Below, in pieces: positions 34,201-47,794 of a stretch of 64,000 nt of DNA. Made by a program: the position numbers and the translations under genes. Position 1 is the first letter of the stretch, and the number at the start of each line of letters is the position of its first letter. Source of the stretch: Oscheius onirici (Eukaryota; Nematoda; Chromadorea; Rhabditida; Rhabditidae); assembly GCA_932521025.1 (NCBI GenBank), contig OW051468.1:3596064-3660063 (forward strand), given 5' to 3'. The notes under the pieces are model-generated. The model was given only the letters and a program-made list of their open reading frames with translations, searched no databases and was not told where the DNA came from.

Positions 34201-36660
34201 TCTCTCGACCTATACCTTCTCAATGAGAGTAATGTCTTCCAGTGACATTGTTCCGAACACTTCGTCTATTTGGTATGAGACGTCGTGAAGAGGATATCGC
34301 TGGGCTATCAGCTCGAGTTCTCCGGTCTCGAAATCACTCGCATCACGTTCAGATCCAGAAGCGGAGGTGATATCTTCCAGTTCCCCAAAAGTCATGTCTT
34401 CCTCACGCTCCTCATCTTCAACTTCCTCCTCGTCCTTCAATTGTTCTGCCGTCTTCATCTCTTCACCTTCTAGCTCTTCTTCTTCCTCATCTTCTGCCTC
34501 GTCCTCAACTCCCAGTTCCTCTTTTATTTTGTCCGGTTCCTCTTCTCCTCCAATCTCTTCCTCTTCTTCCTGATCGACCTCATCTTCCGAAGGAGAGACG
34601 TAAAAGTATTCCTTGTCGATTGGCGTCTCGGCTTCAAGAAGACTGACAGATGGTTCTGTTTCGTCGATTACCGGAGTCTCGACTTCGTCCGCACTCTCTT
34701 CTTCAACTTCCACACCTTCTCCTGTTTCTCCTTCTTGCTGTTCCAGCTCTTCAGGCTCCTCAGTTTCTTCCATCTCTTCATCAGTCGACTCTTCGTCTTC
34801 TTCATCTTCATCCACTGATTCAGCTGCTTCTCCTAGTTGAGTCTCTTCACCAATAGTTTCTTCCAGCTCCTCTTCCTCTTGCTCGTCTTCTTCTTCGACC
34901 TCCCTATCTTCTTCATCCTCAACTTGCTCCTCCTTGAGTTCAGTACCCATTGGTTCTCGTTCAGGTTCTTCTGGCTCTTCCGGTTCCTCTTTCAATTCCT
35001 CTTCTTCTACAAGAGCCGGGCGATTTACCCTCGTGGCCATAGATGGCATGAAAAGACGGAACTCTTCGAAAAGGTCTGGCTCGCTTTCGAAAAGTTCCGC
35101 CACTGCGCTCAGAACAATCTTCTCCGCTTCAATGTCGACAAAATCCGGGTTCTTCTAGAAAACCGATATTATTTGAAGAATGGACTGATTTACCGATTCT
35201 TGGAAATCGCCGAGAATGTGCAAGAACTCGTTATAGACGTATTGTCGCGTCTGGAAGCGGGACTTGATTTTGTTGACGAATTTTACTGAAGTGTTCTTTG
35301 CAAACAGGGCATCTTCCTGAAAATCTGCATGAAAATCCACTAGTATCGTTACCGGATCAACATCTTCTGTATCGAAAGAATAAACCGAACGATGTCTCTC
35401 TTCTTGTCGGTCTCTTTCAGCAATTTTCTGCAGTTCGGCCACCCGAACGTCCTCTTGAATTTGTTCTTCATCTTCCATCTCCTCGTCTTCTTCCTGTTCC
35501 TCTTCTGCTTCCTCATCTTCAGCTTCATCTTCCTCTTCCTCCTCTTCTGGTTGAGCTCTCATTTCTGAGTATTCTTGGAAGGGGGCAAGTGGGAACACTT
35601 CACCATTCTCTATCAGCTGAATCGGGCAGTTTATTTCTAAAACACCGCCTGATACCTTCCGCAGACCGTTCGGCTCCGAGATGATGATTCGTCCGGCATC
35701 GATGGCTACCTCAAAACCAGCCGGAAGGAACTGATTGAAGCCAGTGATCAAGTGTGGTTTTCCGGCGAAGAGGTTGCTCACTCTTGTGATCACACCCGGT
35801 GTATCGATTCTGTAACGCTTTTTCCGTGACACGACATCGAATATCGAAACGAGACGGAAATTTGAAAACGATATTCCAACAAAATGACTTTTGTTCATTT
35901 TCGTTCAAAAGAAAACAAAACTTACGCTTGAGACTTGAAGTCCTTCATAATGTCCAGGAATTGAGTGTAGACCTGAGGCTCACTGGCGAACTGTGTCTTT
36001 ACTTGATCCAGATATGTCAAAGCATCTTCGACCTGAAAACTTTGATTGGCGAAGAACTATGTGGTTCAAATTGAGAAAGGACAAGTATTTACCTTGACTC
36101 TGGAGTTGTGAGACGGCTGCTGTAGAGGTGGATCATAGTCGTACCCATCCCCACGACCATTGTTGTACATATCCTCTTCTTCAGATTCACTATCACTATG
36201 ACTCTCGGTACCTGGAATTGAATTGAGATATCAGATTGTAACAAAGGTATAAAAAAACTGAGAAAGAATTGGTCAAGAGACAGGAGCGAAGAAAGGCAAA
36301 CTTGAACCTTGAGAGCGTCCACGGGATGTACGCAGTTTGGGGCGCGGTTACCGTCTTTCGGAAAAGAGAATGTCGGTAGAGTTACAGTTTGTTTTGTCAA
36401 GTTTTCGAAATTCTAAACGAAGGAATCAGGCGGAAAACAGTCATGCAGCAATCAGGGCTTTACGTCTGCTGCTCTTGAAAAATAAAATCACTGACGACCT
36501 CAGGATGATGCGGAATATCGAGTCTTCGCGGAGTTCATTCAGTCGGTTCTCCAATTTGAAATCTCCAATTTGTAAATCTTCAGTTATTCTGTTTTGAAGC
36601 TCCGGCAAGTTCTTCTCTTCGATACGCAGTTGAGCTTGAGTATGTTTTCCCGAATCCTGA
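31259..36660 (-). CDS. sin-3: SIN3 family transcriptional corepressor
   Basis: Scaffold for histone deacetylase complexes. About 15 exons. Visible in order: an acidic N-terminal stretch; PAH1 ([37 protein letters not shown]); a Glu-rich spacer; PAH2 ([37 protein letters not shown]); a very long Glu-rich spacer of ~230 residues; PAH3 ([29 protein letters not shown]); the HDAC-interaction domain ([40 protein letters not shown]); and the conserved Sin3 C-terminal domain ([44 protein letters not shown]). The last intron (gtagga...ttttcag near 31450) moves the stop from 31360 to 31259 and restores a TTWL segment. The first exon and start codon are not resolved; a palindromic element lies directly upstream. 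Confidence 0.9.
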
Positions 36661-36707
36661 AAATACCAGAGGACAAAAAAAAGGAAAGTTAAAGGAATGT
36701 CAGTGGT

Positions 36708-37550
36708 TTCAGCGCAAAGAAGAGGTCTATCCGTCTTCCCAAAAAGGTCCAAGGGTCTCCAAGAACTGTACCAAACACCGCTGTGAATTCAAGGAGGTGC
36801 CCAAGGAACCGGGAAAACCGAGCATGACACCTTCTTTCGAAGGCTATCAGTTGTGGCGGATTCACAGCTGACTGTCACATTGCCGTCTCTCTACTTTCCA
36901 AAAGAACGCAAGTTCTGTGGCGCTTCTGTTTGCAGTGCCAGACTGCCAGTGTCTACTGTAACTGTTCTGTCACAATGGGAAAAGTAGAAACACCTGACCT
37001 GGTAGAGAAAGTAGAAAACGACATCCGCACAGTAGTAGACGAAAAGCTAGAAGAAAGTACTCGACTTGAACATGACTTGTCAGAACTTGTCGAAATCACG
37101 ACTAGTCAAGTCTTGTCAAAGAAAGAAGAAAGATATCCAGAACTGCATTCTAGCTTCGCGTCTTCTACTGTGCGGATGTCGTCTTCTACCTATCTTCTCG
37201 TCGTCTATCCTAGTTCGTTCGGATATAGTCTACTTTCTTCTATCAGGTCAGGTGTTTCTACTTTTCGCATTCCGACAGAACAGTTACATTAGACACTGAC
37301 AATCGGACATTGCGAACAGAAACGTCACAAAGACTTGCGTTCTTTTGGAAAGTAGAGAGACGGCAAAGTGACAGTCAGTTGTGAATCCGCCACAACTGAC
37401 AGCCTTCGAAAGAAGGTGTCATGCTCGGTCTTCCCGGGTTCTTAGGCACCTCCTTGAATACACAGCGGTGTTTGGTACAGTTCTTGGAGACCCGAGAACC
37501 ATCAGGGAAGACCAATAGCTCTCTTCTTTGCGCTGAAATGTACTGATGGA
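36708..37550. repeat. Large palindromic (foldback) element upstream of sin-3
   Basis: Two diverged inverted arms of about 340-390 bp with almost no unique spacer (36708 to ~37080 and ~37100 to 37550). Both arms encode a similar peptide read outward-in (SKNCTKHRC, FKEVPK, PSMTPSFEG, QLWRIH) ending in a stop. No target duplication recognised. Adjacent to a degenerate LINE. Confidence 0.75.
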
Positions 37551-37879
37551 AGGAAGACAACAACGGATTTGCACAAGTATCCGACCGTTCCGACTGATTT
37601 CAGATACGACGACATTATGAAATCGATCGCAATGGTTTGTATCTCTATTGGAAAGACAAAGAAGCGTCAAATCACTAAACTTCTCACGACCATGCTGAAG
37701 TATTGAGTGGAAAGAAGTGACGAACAAGGGGAGCTGTGAACATATCTCAAACATCATTAGCGCACGGGTCATGTACAATTTCTCTGCGATGAGAGACTGG
37801 CTGAGGATAGTTTTCTGGATTGGATGCACTGGAGAGCGACCGATTGAAGAACAGGAGCTTCCGTGATTTTATGTTTTTA

Positions 37880-39990
37880 AGGCTGCAGGCGGAAAAGCGC
37901 GGAAAAGAAAAACGTTCAGTGTGTGAATCCCAACATTTTCACGGATGTGGACATCATTGGGCGACTACATTTCAATAGTGATCACCGTCTACTACTGAGA
38001 AAGCTTCGCACCCTTTTTCGATATGCCATTAAGGATATGCTGCAGCAGCGGAATGTGAATTCATATGAACAGATACGAGAGCTCCTCCTTCATTCTGCCG
38101 AAATTGCTTCCATACCAGAACAAAAGAGTCTCCATGTATCTCAAAGGACGCAAGATCTTTTCCGGAAGAGAGATGAACTCCAACATCGTCCGTGCACAAG
38201 AAGTAACCGCATAGAGTTCAGTTTGGTGAAAAAGGTGCTTCGAGAATCCTTGAAGGAAGATTTACGACTAAAACATTACAATAGTATGAAAAATGCCTTA
38301 TAACAAGGACGAAGTCTACAGAAGGCCCTACGGGACAACACGATAGGAAAGAACACTCTTACACAACTGTCTGACGGAAATGGAAGAATCGCGACCAGCC
38401 CAGAAGACGTTCGTTCCGTTGTCAAAGTATTTTACGACCAGCTCTACCGATCTCGTTTCCCTGTTCAACTGCTGAGATTGTACAACGACGAATCTGTCCC
38501 TCTCATATTGCCGAACGAGGTAGAAAAGGCCATTTCCAAGATGAAGATCGGTAAAGCGCCTGGCTCAGACAAAATCACGTCGGACATGTTACTACTATGC
38601 AAAGAAGTAGTCTCAAGACCATTGGCTGATATCTATAACCGGATACTGGAACAAGAAGCACTGCCGGACGAGTTGACCGATTCGATGATATCGTTGTTAT
38701 TCAAAAAGGGTGATCCACAGGATATTCGGAACTATCGACCGATTTCTCTGCTCTCTACCGTATTCAAAGTGTTCAGCTCTATTCTACACACACGAATGCA
38801 CCGAATTTTGGACGAGAATCAGCCGACGGAACAAAGTGGATTCAGGAAGTCGTTTTCCACAACCGACCACATACAAGTCATGAACGAACTCATTGAAAAA
38901 GCTGTCGAGTACAATTTCCCGCTTTACATCGCCTTCATTGTCTACGCAAAGGTCTTCGACTCGATAGAACATGGAGCCCTTTGGAATTCTTTGAACCGGC
39001 AGGGTATTTCATCAAAGCTGATCCGGATCCTGCAGCTCATCTACAGTACTGCCAAAGTCAAAGTTCGGGTTTGTGGGAAACCGGTGGAAACAGACCTTCA
39101 ACGTGGTGTTCTCCAAGGAGACACAGTCTCACCGATACTCTTCACATATGTCGTGGAAGACATATTCAGACGCTTGGACTGGGACAATTGTGGTGTGAAT
39201 GTCTATGGAAAGATGCTCAACAATCTATGATATGCCGACGATGCAGTGTTATTCTCACACTCAGCTAGAGAGCTTGAAACAATGCTGGAGGACTTAGCCA
39301 ATCGAAGCTCCGAATGCGGATTGTCTTTGAATTTCCAGAAGACTAAGATCATGTCTAACTGTGCCCAGACGGTGATTTCTGTCAACGGAGGAATTGTACC
39401 TATTGCGGGGACATATACCTTGGAACAAGAGTCTCTTTTGACAGGAACAACACGCTCGAAGTCACTAGACGGATTCAATCAGCTTGGTCCGCCTTCAACA
39501 GTTTCTATGAGATTTTCACCAATAGACGAATGCGTCTTGGCCAAAAGAGAAAATTGTACAAGGTTTGCATTGAGTCGTGTCTGTTGTACGCCTCGGAAAC
39601 GTGGCCAACGCGACAAAAGGATATAGCGAAGCTCCAGACAACGCAGAGGAAAATGGTATGGATAACATTGTTAGACAGAAGAACGAACGACTGGCTAGAG
39701 GAGACGGTCAGGTTACCCGATATAAGGAAAGCATTTCTCAAGAGAAAATGGAACTGGGCAAGGAAAATTGCAAACATGGAAGATGACCGATGAACTAAGC
39801 TTATGAACGAATAGAGGCCTTGGAAGCGCAAAAGGATGACAGGACGACCAAAGTCTAGATGGAGAGACGAGTTGGTGGAGCCTTTGGGAGAAATTTGGAA
39901 GAGAACAGCAAGAACAAATCCGGATCTATGGGAGGCTAGCATGGCGCAACATATAGCAAGTATATGATCATGGCGAATAAATAGAAAATA
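37880..39990 (+). mobile_element. Degenerate RTE-like non-LTR retrotransposon (LINE 1)
   Basis: Starts at the end of an endonuclease domain (FNSDHRLLLRKL) and runs through a reverse transcriptase: GKAPGSDKITSDMLL, LLFKKGDPQDIRNYRPISLL, GFRKSFSTTDHIQVM, LQRGVLQGDTVSPILF, YADDAVLF. The C-terminal region is typical of RTE/CR1-like elements (ASETWPTRQKDIAKLQTTQR). In-frame stops at 38301-38303 (TAA) and 39228-39230 (TGA, just before YADD) and a frameshift near 39430 break it. The first catalytic Asp is Val (AFIVYAKVFDS for AFIDYAKAFDS). 5'-truncated. Not active as read. Confidence 0.88.
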
Positions 39991-40080
39991 GGCGGAAAAG
40001 CCCTGTAAGCTCCACTCTACCGTTTAACGTGACAGTAACATAGACAATGACTAATTTGAATAGTTTCCAAGCTGACTTCC

Positions 40081-40677
40081 TATAGGTCTCGTCAAAATGA
40101 CTTTCAAATTTCTGGTCCCGGTTTGGTCTCGAGGCGACTTGGCGCGCAAATTATTTTTGGTGGGATTTCAAATTTTTACCATTTTTCTAAGCGAATTTTC
40201 GTTCTTTTTTCTTATTTTTATGCCATTCTTCTTGTTGTTTTTTTCTTGCCTATCAATCGTGGAAATGTCCTCTATGATTTTATGTAAAAAGAATTCCGAA
40301 ATGATCAAAAATAGAAAAAAAGCTCTCTAAGAGGGTGTTGATGCTGTTGTATGCGAATGTAGGCCTAGAAATAGTTTTCCTACTTGTGATTTATAAATCC
40401 TGCTGATGAAAACACCTACTTTGACGAAGATAAGCGCTAAATATTAAGAACAACTATTTTCGACAAGTTTTTTTTTCTTAAAATCATAGAGGACATTTCC
40501 ACGATTGATAGGCAAGAAAGAAACAAGAAAAACGGCATAAAAATAAGAAAAAAGAACGAAAATTCGACTAGAAAAACGGTAAAAATTTGAAATCCCACCA
40601 AAAATAATTTGCGCACCAAGTCGCCTCGAGACCAAGCCGGGACCAGAAATTTGAAAGTCATTTTGACGAGACCTATA
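40081..40677. mobile_element. Palindromic MITE-like element, ~200-bp arms
   Basis: Ends TATAGGTCTCGTCAAAATGA and its complement; arms about 40081-40290 and 40470-40677 differ by a few bases and small indels around a ~180-bp spacer. TATA at both ends permits a TA target duplication of Tc1/mariner type, but this cannot be told from palindromic ends. Confidence 0.8.
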
Positions 40678-40713
40678 TATGTTCTCGTTCTTTATGGCTT
40701 TTACGCACTGTAA

Positions 40714-41840
40714 GGTAGACATGGCTGCCAGGCCCAGGCCTGAAATTCTAGGCCTGGCCCGGCCTAGGAAAAACTGGAAATGCCGGCCCGGAAGAGAATT
40801 TTGGTATTTCTCGATCAAAAAGGATATTTTTTGATCATTTTTAGAAAAAAAAAAGTGGAACTATAAAACCAATCGCAGAACACAAGGGGAAGACTTTTTG
40901 GTGAGGGACATAGTGAACGCCGAGGTGAGCCTTTTGAAATTAATTTGTTCGCCTGAAAAGATTCTATATTGACTGGCCCTGACAAAATACCGCTCTAATA
41001 ATGACGAATGCAATGTAATGAAGTGTAAAAAAGACAAAAGCCAGGCGATTTTGAGCTGGTGTCATGGATCGGTCAAACAGGCATCTTGTTATCGGGCTTC
41101 CCGAGTCTTGTGTTCTGCCTATATGTCCCCCTTTTTTAGATGATGAGAGACGCTTAAAGGACCCACAATAACTTAGCAATTTCATTTAATTTACTTCTAT
41201 GTTTGTGGGGTTTTGTCATTCAGAGGTCACAGCTCACGGCACTGTCCGACACATAACTTTTTTGATTAAAGTCAAATCGGATATGTCTTTAGCTTATTGT
41301 TTGCTGTATTTATGCGGTTACAAGACTACTATATTAGATCAAACGAATGTGCATTTTTCTCTAAAACTCCGTTGAAACAGTTTGCAATGTTAGCAGAAAA
41401 TAGTCCAATTTGTATGGGTTTACAACCGTTTTTAGAAGTGGGAAACTACTGATACGCATATATTTCAGCCATTTATACACGAATTCGATGAAATCAGAAC
41501 AGAAAAAATCTCCAAAAGGCAAAATAGTGAGGTGACCCAATAATTGTGACGCGGCGTTTTCGAGAAATGTCACATAAAAAATTTGTTTCTGCATCTTTCA
41601 GTCCAGTTTTTGTACAGTAGTATTCTTATCAAAATGTCTTCCTAACGCATACTTTTAGACGGAACCATATTGTTTCTTTAGTCCCGAAAAAATCAAAAAT
41701 TATGACTATAATATTGATGTCTAAATTATGCTAAAAATTCATTCTAACAAGGGTACCTTCATTTTTGGTCCGACCCCCTACCCACGGCTAAGTCCGGAAA
41801 CCAGGCCGGCCGGGCCCGGAGCCATGTCTAGGCCTAAAAA
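40714..41840. repeat. Repeat A copies 2 and 3 flanking ~0.95 kb
   Basis: A minus-oriented GGCCC-rich copy at 40714-40776 (gtagacatggctgcc...) and a plus-oriented copy at 41728-41840 (cttcatttttggtccgaccc ... ggagccatgtctaggcc) face each other. The sequence between is AT-rich with no supported gene. Confidence 0.55.
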
Positions 41841-42193
41841 CGGTTTTTCGATTTTTTCCTAATTTTGTTAAGCAATCTTTTTCATCGACATTTTGGCTAG
41901 AGGTGTGTTTTACCATTACGCACCTTTGCAGAATTGAACATTTTGGAAAGCGGATGAGAAAAACTACGGCATTTCAAAAATGTCGAAAAGTCATGGGCGG
42001 GCGGAACAAGCCTGGGCCCCATATATATTTTGCACGTATAATTATTAAAATTACAGTAAGCCCAACTTCGTGTAGGGACCATAAAACATATGCAGTCCTT
42101 TAAAAAGAGCAATTTTATCATGGGAAACAATTGTTTTCCAATAATTTTTCTTTCAATATAAAGTGTTCCAAACTCAAGAACTGGAACTTTGTG
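41841..42193. other. intergenic, no gene seen
   Basis: AT-rich; 5' flank of the four-TM gene. Confidence 0.45.
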
Positions 42194-43119
42194 ATGGACT
42201 CCCAAGAGACAGAACCTCGATGCCCAGCTGGATCTACATACGCCAGAACCACAAAAACAAATGCTGCTTCTAGTTACAGCAACTATGGACCCGAAGGCGG
42301 CTACAGTAGCTATGGACCTGAAGAAGAGTACAGTAACTACGGTCCGGGAGCCGTTGGCAGTACCTATACACAGGGGAACTATGCTCCGATGGACTTTAGT
42401 AACGCCAATTTCTACAACCAGCCGAAACAGAATCCTACTGTTCCAGAAGGACAAGGACTCTCGCCTCTTGGAGAACAGAAACCGATGACTCTTAAACTAT
42501 TCTGGTCGACCTTTCTCGGCAAGATTCGCTGCATCCTGTTTCCGTGTCACATGATCGCTCTGACAGGCTATATCGGAGCTGCCATCTGGTATTCGAACAT
42601 CTATCATTGGCTAGCCGTGTTTGTGAGTCCAATTGTCTGACACATTCTCATTGGATGTACTGCGTACTTTATTGTCTTTGCATTGGTCAGAGAGCATGCC
42701 GAGTATTTAAAACTTTGACCGATCTGTCTCGTGTTCCATGATCTGATCGCCTGTATCATCAACTGTCTCTATCCGGTACATCTGCTTTACGTTATCAACT
42801 GGTGCACAGAGGAGAAGGTGTGCTACTTGTTCTGGACTCTTTTTGTAAGTTTCTTCTCGTCTAAACAAAACTGTCGTTCAGGTCTTGAACATTGTCATTG
42901 TTATCCTTCATTTCGTGGCTCTCTGTCTGACAGTGAGAGAGGGCCGGAAACATGGAGCTCCTTGAATGGTGAGTCGTTTTCTCGAATCAAATCGAATCCT
43001 TTCAGTGTTCCGGTAAAAAGAAGGAAGATGACGTCCAGATGGAACAGGTCGAAGCTCCGTATACCGGAAACCAAGTCCGGAAACCAGGCCGGCCTGGCCT
43101 GGCCCGGAGCCATGTGTAA
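42194..43119 (+). CDS. Four-TM MARVEL-like membrane protein with three in-frame TGA codons
   Basis: Starts MDSQETEPRCPAGSTYARTT. The Tyr/Gly/Pro-rich cytosolic tail has YSNYGPE, YSSYGPE and YSNYGPG repeats. Four hydrophobic segments follow: ILFPCHMIALTGYIGAAIWY, HILIGCTAYFIVFALV, LIACIINCLYPVHLLYVI and LNIVIVILHFVALCLTV. The layout, with N- and C-tails on one side, resembles MARVEL/tetraspan proteins. One frame continues through TGA at 42638-42640, 42716-42718 and 42963-42965 and through two clean introns (42845-42881 and 42969-43006). Tryptophan is otherwise TGG here. The C-tail CSGKKKEDDVQMEQVEAPYT runs into repeat A, which supplies the TAA. It may be recoded, edited or a young pseudogene. 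Confidence 0.65.
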
Positions 43120-43122
43120 GGA
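43066..43122 (+). repeat. Dispersed repeat A, copy 4 (in gene 3' end)
   Basis: gtccggaaaccaggccgg ... cggagccatgtgtaa matches the 3' part of repeat A and provides the last codons and stop of the four-TM gene. Confidence 0.65.
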
Positions 43123-43465
43123 AGACTTTAAACCCTGTATTGTAAATGGAAAGAGACGACTCATGTGTTTGGGTTCATTCAGTTTTTCTGGATGACCTTC
43201 CGTAGACAACTACATAGCTCAGAAAACCGTTTACCCCCACTTTCTAGTCTTTCCTTGCTCACAACTATTTCGCACTCATAGGGTTTTTGTACGAAACAGC
43301 AGAAGAAAAAAAAGACCAAATTTTAAAGGACGTTGTCGTAAAAGGTCTCGTGGCGAATTTCCGTTTGACGCGTTACGATAGAAGCACATACCTAAAAGAC
43401 GATAGCCGCCTAAAAAATAGTGCGACAGTGCAGCCAGACAAGCATACTTCAGCCGGAACCCAAGG
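43120..43465. other. intergenic, upstream of TSSK-like kinase
   Basis: No gene seen; the short open frame at 43287 is not supported. Confidence 0.5.
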
Positions 43466-44780
43466 ATGTCAGGCAGATTCCGTCCTCCAACTGCTTACTG
43501 TCAGTTTTCTACTTGTTTCAACAACTTTCTCCAATTTCAGTAAGAAATGCACCATATTACAAGCAGTCGCCCAGAAAAGTCTTTCAACGAGGCCCGACAA
43601 CACAAGTCTTGGTCGAACGGAACAACCACCGCACCATTTATTCCAGGGAATACACTCAGCCTTGTCCTACACAGGTCCGGATCGTTGAAAAGGAAAAGGC
43701 AACTTTTTTAAACAAAAAATCAACAAAACATTTTAGCAGCAAGAGTGGACTTTGAATGATCCCATCGCGGAAGCTTTTCTGGAAAAGAATGTCGATGTTC
43801 GGAATGCAAATAAAATTGGCGGCGGCAGATATTCCAAGGTATACCTCGTGACCGAGTACACGCGTGAAGGCATTTCTCAGCAGGTGAAGACTTTCAAGTG
43901 GTCGCATTAGTTTTGCTGTTTGTAGATTGCAATGAAGATCATTAATGAGACGAAGCACTCTCAGGAATATCTTACCAAGTTTCTGCCCAGGGAGATAGAA
44001 TGCTGGAAACAGCTAGAGCATCCGTATCTTGTTCGTCTTCATGGCCACTATTCCGGTGCTGGATATACCTTCCTGACGATGGAGTACGGAACTGGCGGAG
44101 ATCTGTTGAGTTACGTGATGAAGTTCGGAGCTGTCGGAGAAGACCGCGGTAGGATATGGGCTTCACAAATCATACGTGGTCTGGGATACATTCATAGTGT
44201 AAGTTGTAATGACTCTTCTTTTCTAACAATCTAATTTCAGCTAGGAATTGCCCATCGAGATTTGAAGCTGGAGAATATAGTGCTGTTCAGTGGCACAGTG
44301 GCCAAAATTGCTGATTTCGGATTTGCCAAATCTGTGGGCACCCGTTATTCTGAAACCCACTGCGGCTCCAAGTCTTATATAGCTCCCGAAATTCTCCAGG
44401 GAAAGCCCTACAACCCCTACAAGTTAGCAATTTTTTTTAGTTTCAATTTAAGCATTTTTAGATCCGACTCTTGGGCTATTGGCATTATCATCTACATCAT
44501 GATGACAAATCAGATGCCTTTCAATGAGCAGAAGCCCAACCATCAAATTATCGAAATTCAACGGTATATTTATTATTTTTCCTTGCTATTCAAGCAACTC
44601 AGGAATGGTATCAACGAATATCCGGTAGCAAACGATTCTCAAAAAGCCGTCTCGGAAGAATGCCGTGAAGTTATCCGAAAATTGCTGGCTTTCGATCCCC
44701 ATGACCGGCCAAAAAAGGTTACTGCTTGCTTAAACTGTCAATGGTTCAAGAACACAGTTCATCTTTCGAACACACAATAA
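43466..44780 (+). CDS. TSSK-like serine/threonine protein kinase
   Basis: Protein kinase closest by eye to the testis-specific TSSK branch of CAMK kinases. Seven exons of about 345 residues. Start MSGRFRPPTAY, spliced by gtcagt...tttcag into LRNAPYYKQSPRKVF. The N-terminal extension is ~95 residues. The kinase domain has glycine loop GGGRYSKVYLV, lysine IAMKII, catalytic loop HRDLKLENIVL, DFG in KIADFGFAKSVG, activation segment ETHCGSKSYIAPEILQG, then SDSWAIGIIIYIMMTNQMPF, and ends just after the domain (CQWFKNTVHLSNTQ). All catalytic residues are present. TSSK expression in male germ cells is known from mammals; a sperm role here is inference. Confidence 0.88.
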
Positions 44781-45682
44781 TCCGACACGGACCCAGTTTT
44801 AGCGTTTCATAGATGTCAATATATATTGCTTACCTTTTTTCATAATGTACGATATCGTTTTAGCTTAATAAAGCCATTTTCATGACTAAAAAACCTGTAG
44901 AGGCAATTATCAAAGATCGCTGCACTCATGTTTCGGTAGAACGAAAACGGTGCATGTTGTTCGTCGGCGTTGATGCCTATTTTGGTCGTTTGATACCACA
45001 AGATGTTCAAATGGCCTATAAAATGACAATTTCGGACTGACTGTGAAATGACATCGCTGTCAGTCCAAAATGCTTCTGTGAACAATGGGACCATTGTAGA
45101 AGTGGATACTGCGAGAACGACGACCTCACATAGATATCGATTTCAAAAACAAAAACACGCTTTCAGCTATCTGCTCCTTTTGTCACGCCCCTGTCCAGGT
45201 AATCTTATTCCGTTTCGGAAACTTCCAGATTTCCACCTGGCTAGAGTTTGCGGTTCAGTTTGGTTCTTGTAAGTGGTGAAAGATCCTAGCAGCGAGTGTT
45301 TTCAGAATCGTCGTAATTGACGGAAAATCTTTGCGGTAACGATTCTTTCATAAAGGCTTGTTTCCTTAAAAATTTCGAACCGCAAGAACTGGACATAATT
45401 CCCTTCAGACAACTCGGCTCGATCCATATAACTTTCATTGCTTATTAAAATGTCAAACGTGTACAGATTCACAGTCAAAGACAATTGAGTGTGTAACAAA
45501 CTGACAAAAGAACCGTGTTTCCGGGGATTCTGCGAGGTAATGCAGCAATTGTATGGAGAAGCCTGAGCAGTAGGGGGAGCAAAAGAGCACAAGTATAAAG
45601 GCGCAGAGAGGATGAGTGAAGGGAGAAGAATATGATACAATATGCGGAAGTGAAGTCGAGGAGAGGTGTTAATTGCACTGGT
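44781..45682. other. intergenic, no gene seen
   Basis: Contains aataaag about 85 nt after the kinase stop, a likely polyadenylation signal. Rest unassigned. Confidence 0.45.

Positions 45683-47794
<2,112 letters not shown>

Noticed and set aside
34367-34856. Ser-rich plus-strand frames
   Set aside because: Antisense of the Glu-rich SIN3 linker (GAA/GAG codons read as TTC/CTC/TCT).
41897-42454. 185-codon minus-strand frame
   Set aside because: Mostly antisense to the four-TM gene 5' region and repeat sequence; no domain.
42194-43119. Alternative nuclear genetic code (TGA = Trp)
   Set aside because: Other genes here use TGA as a true terminator (for example the ceramide kinase and IST1 stops), so a general code change is excluded; only local recoding or decay remains.
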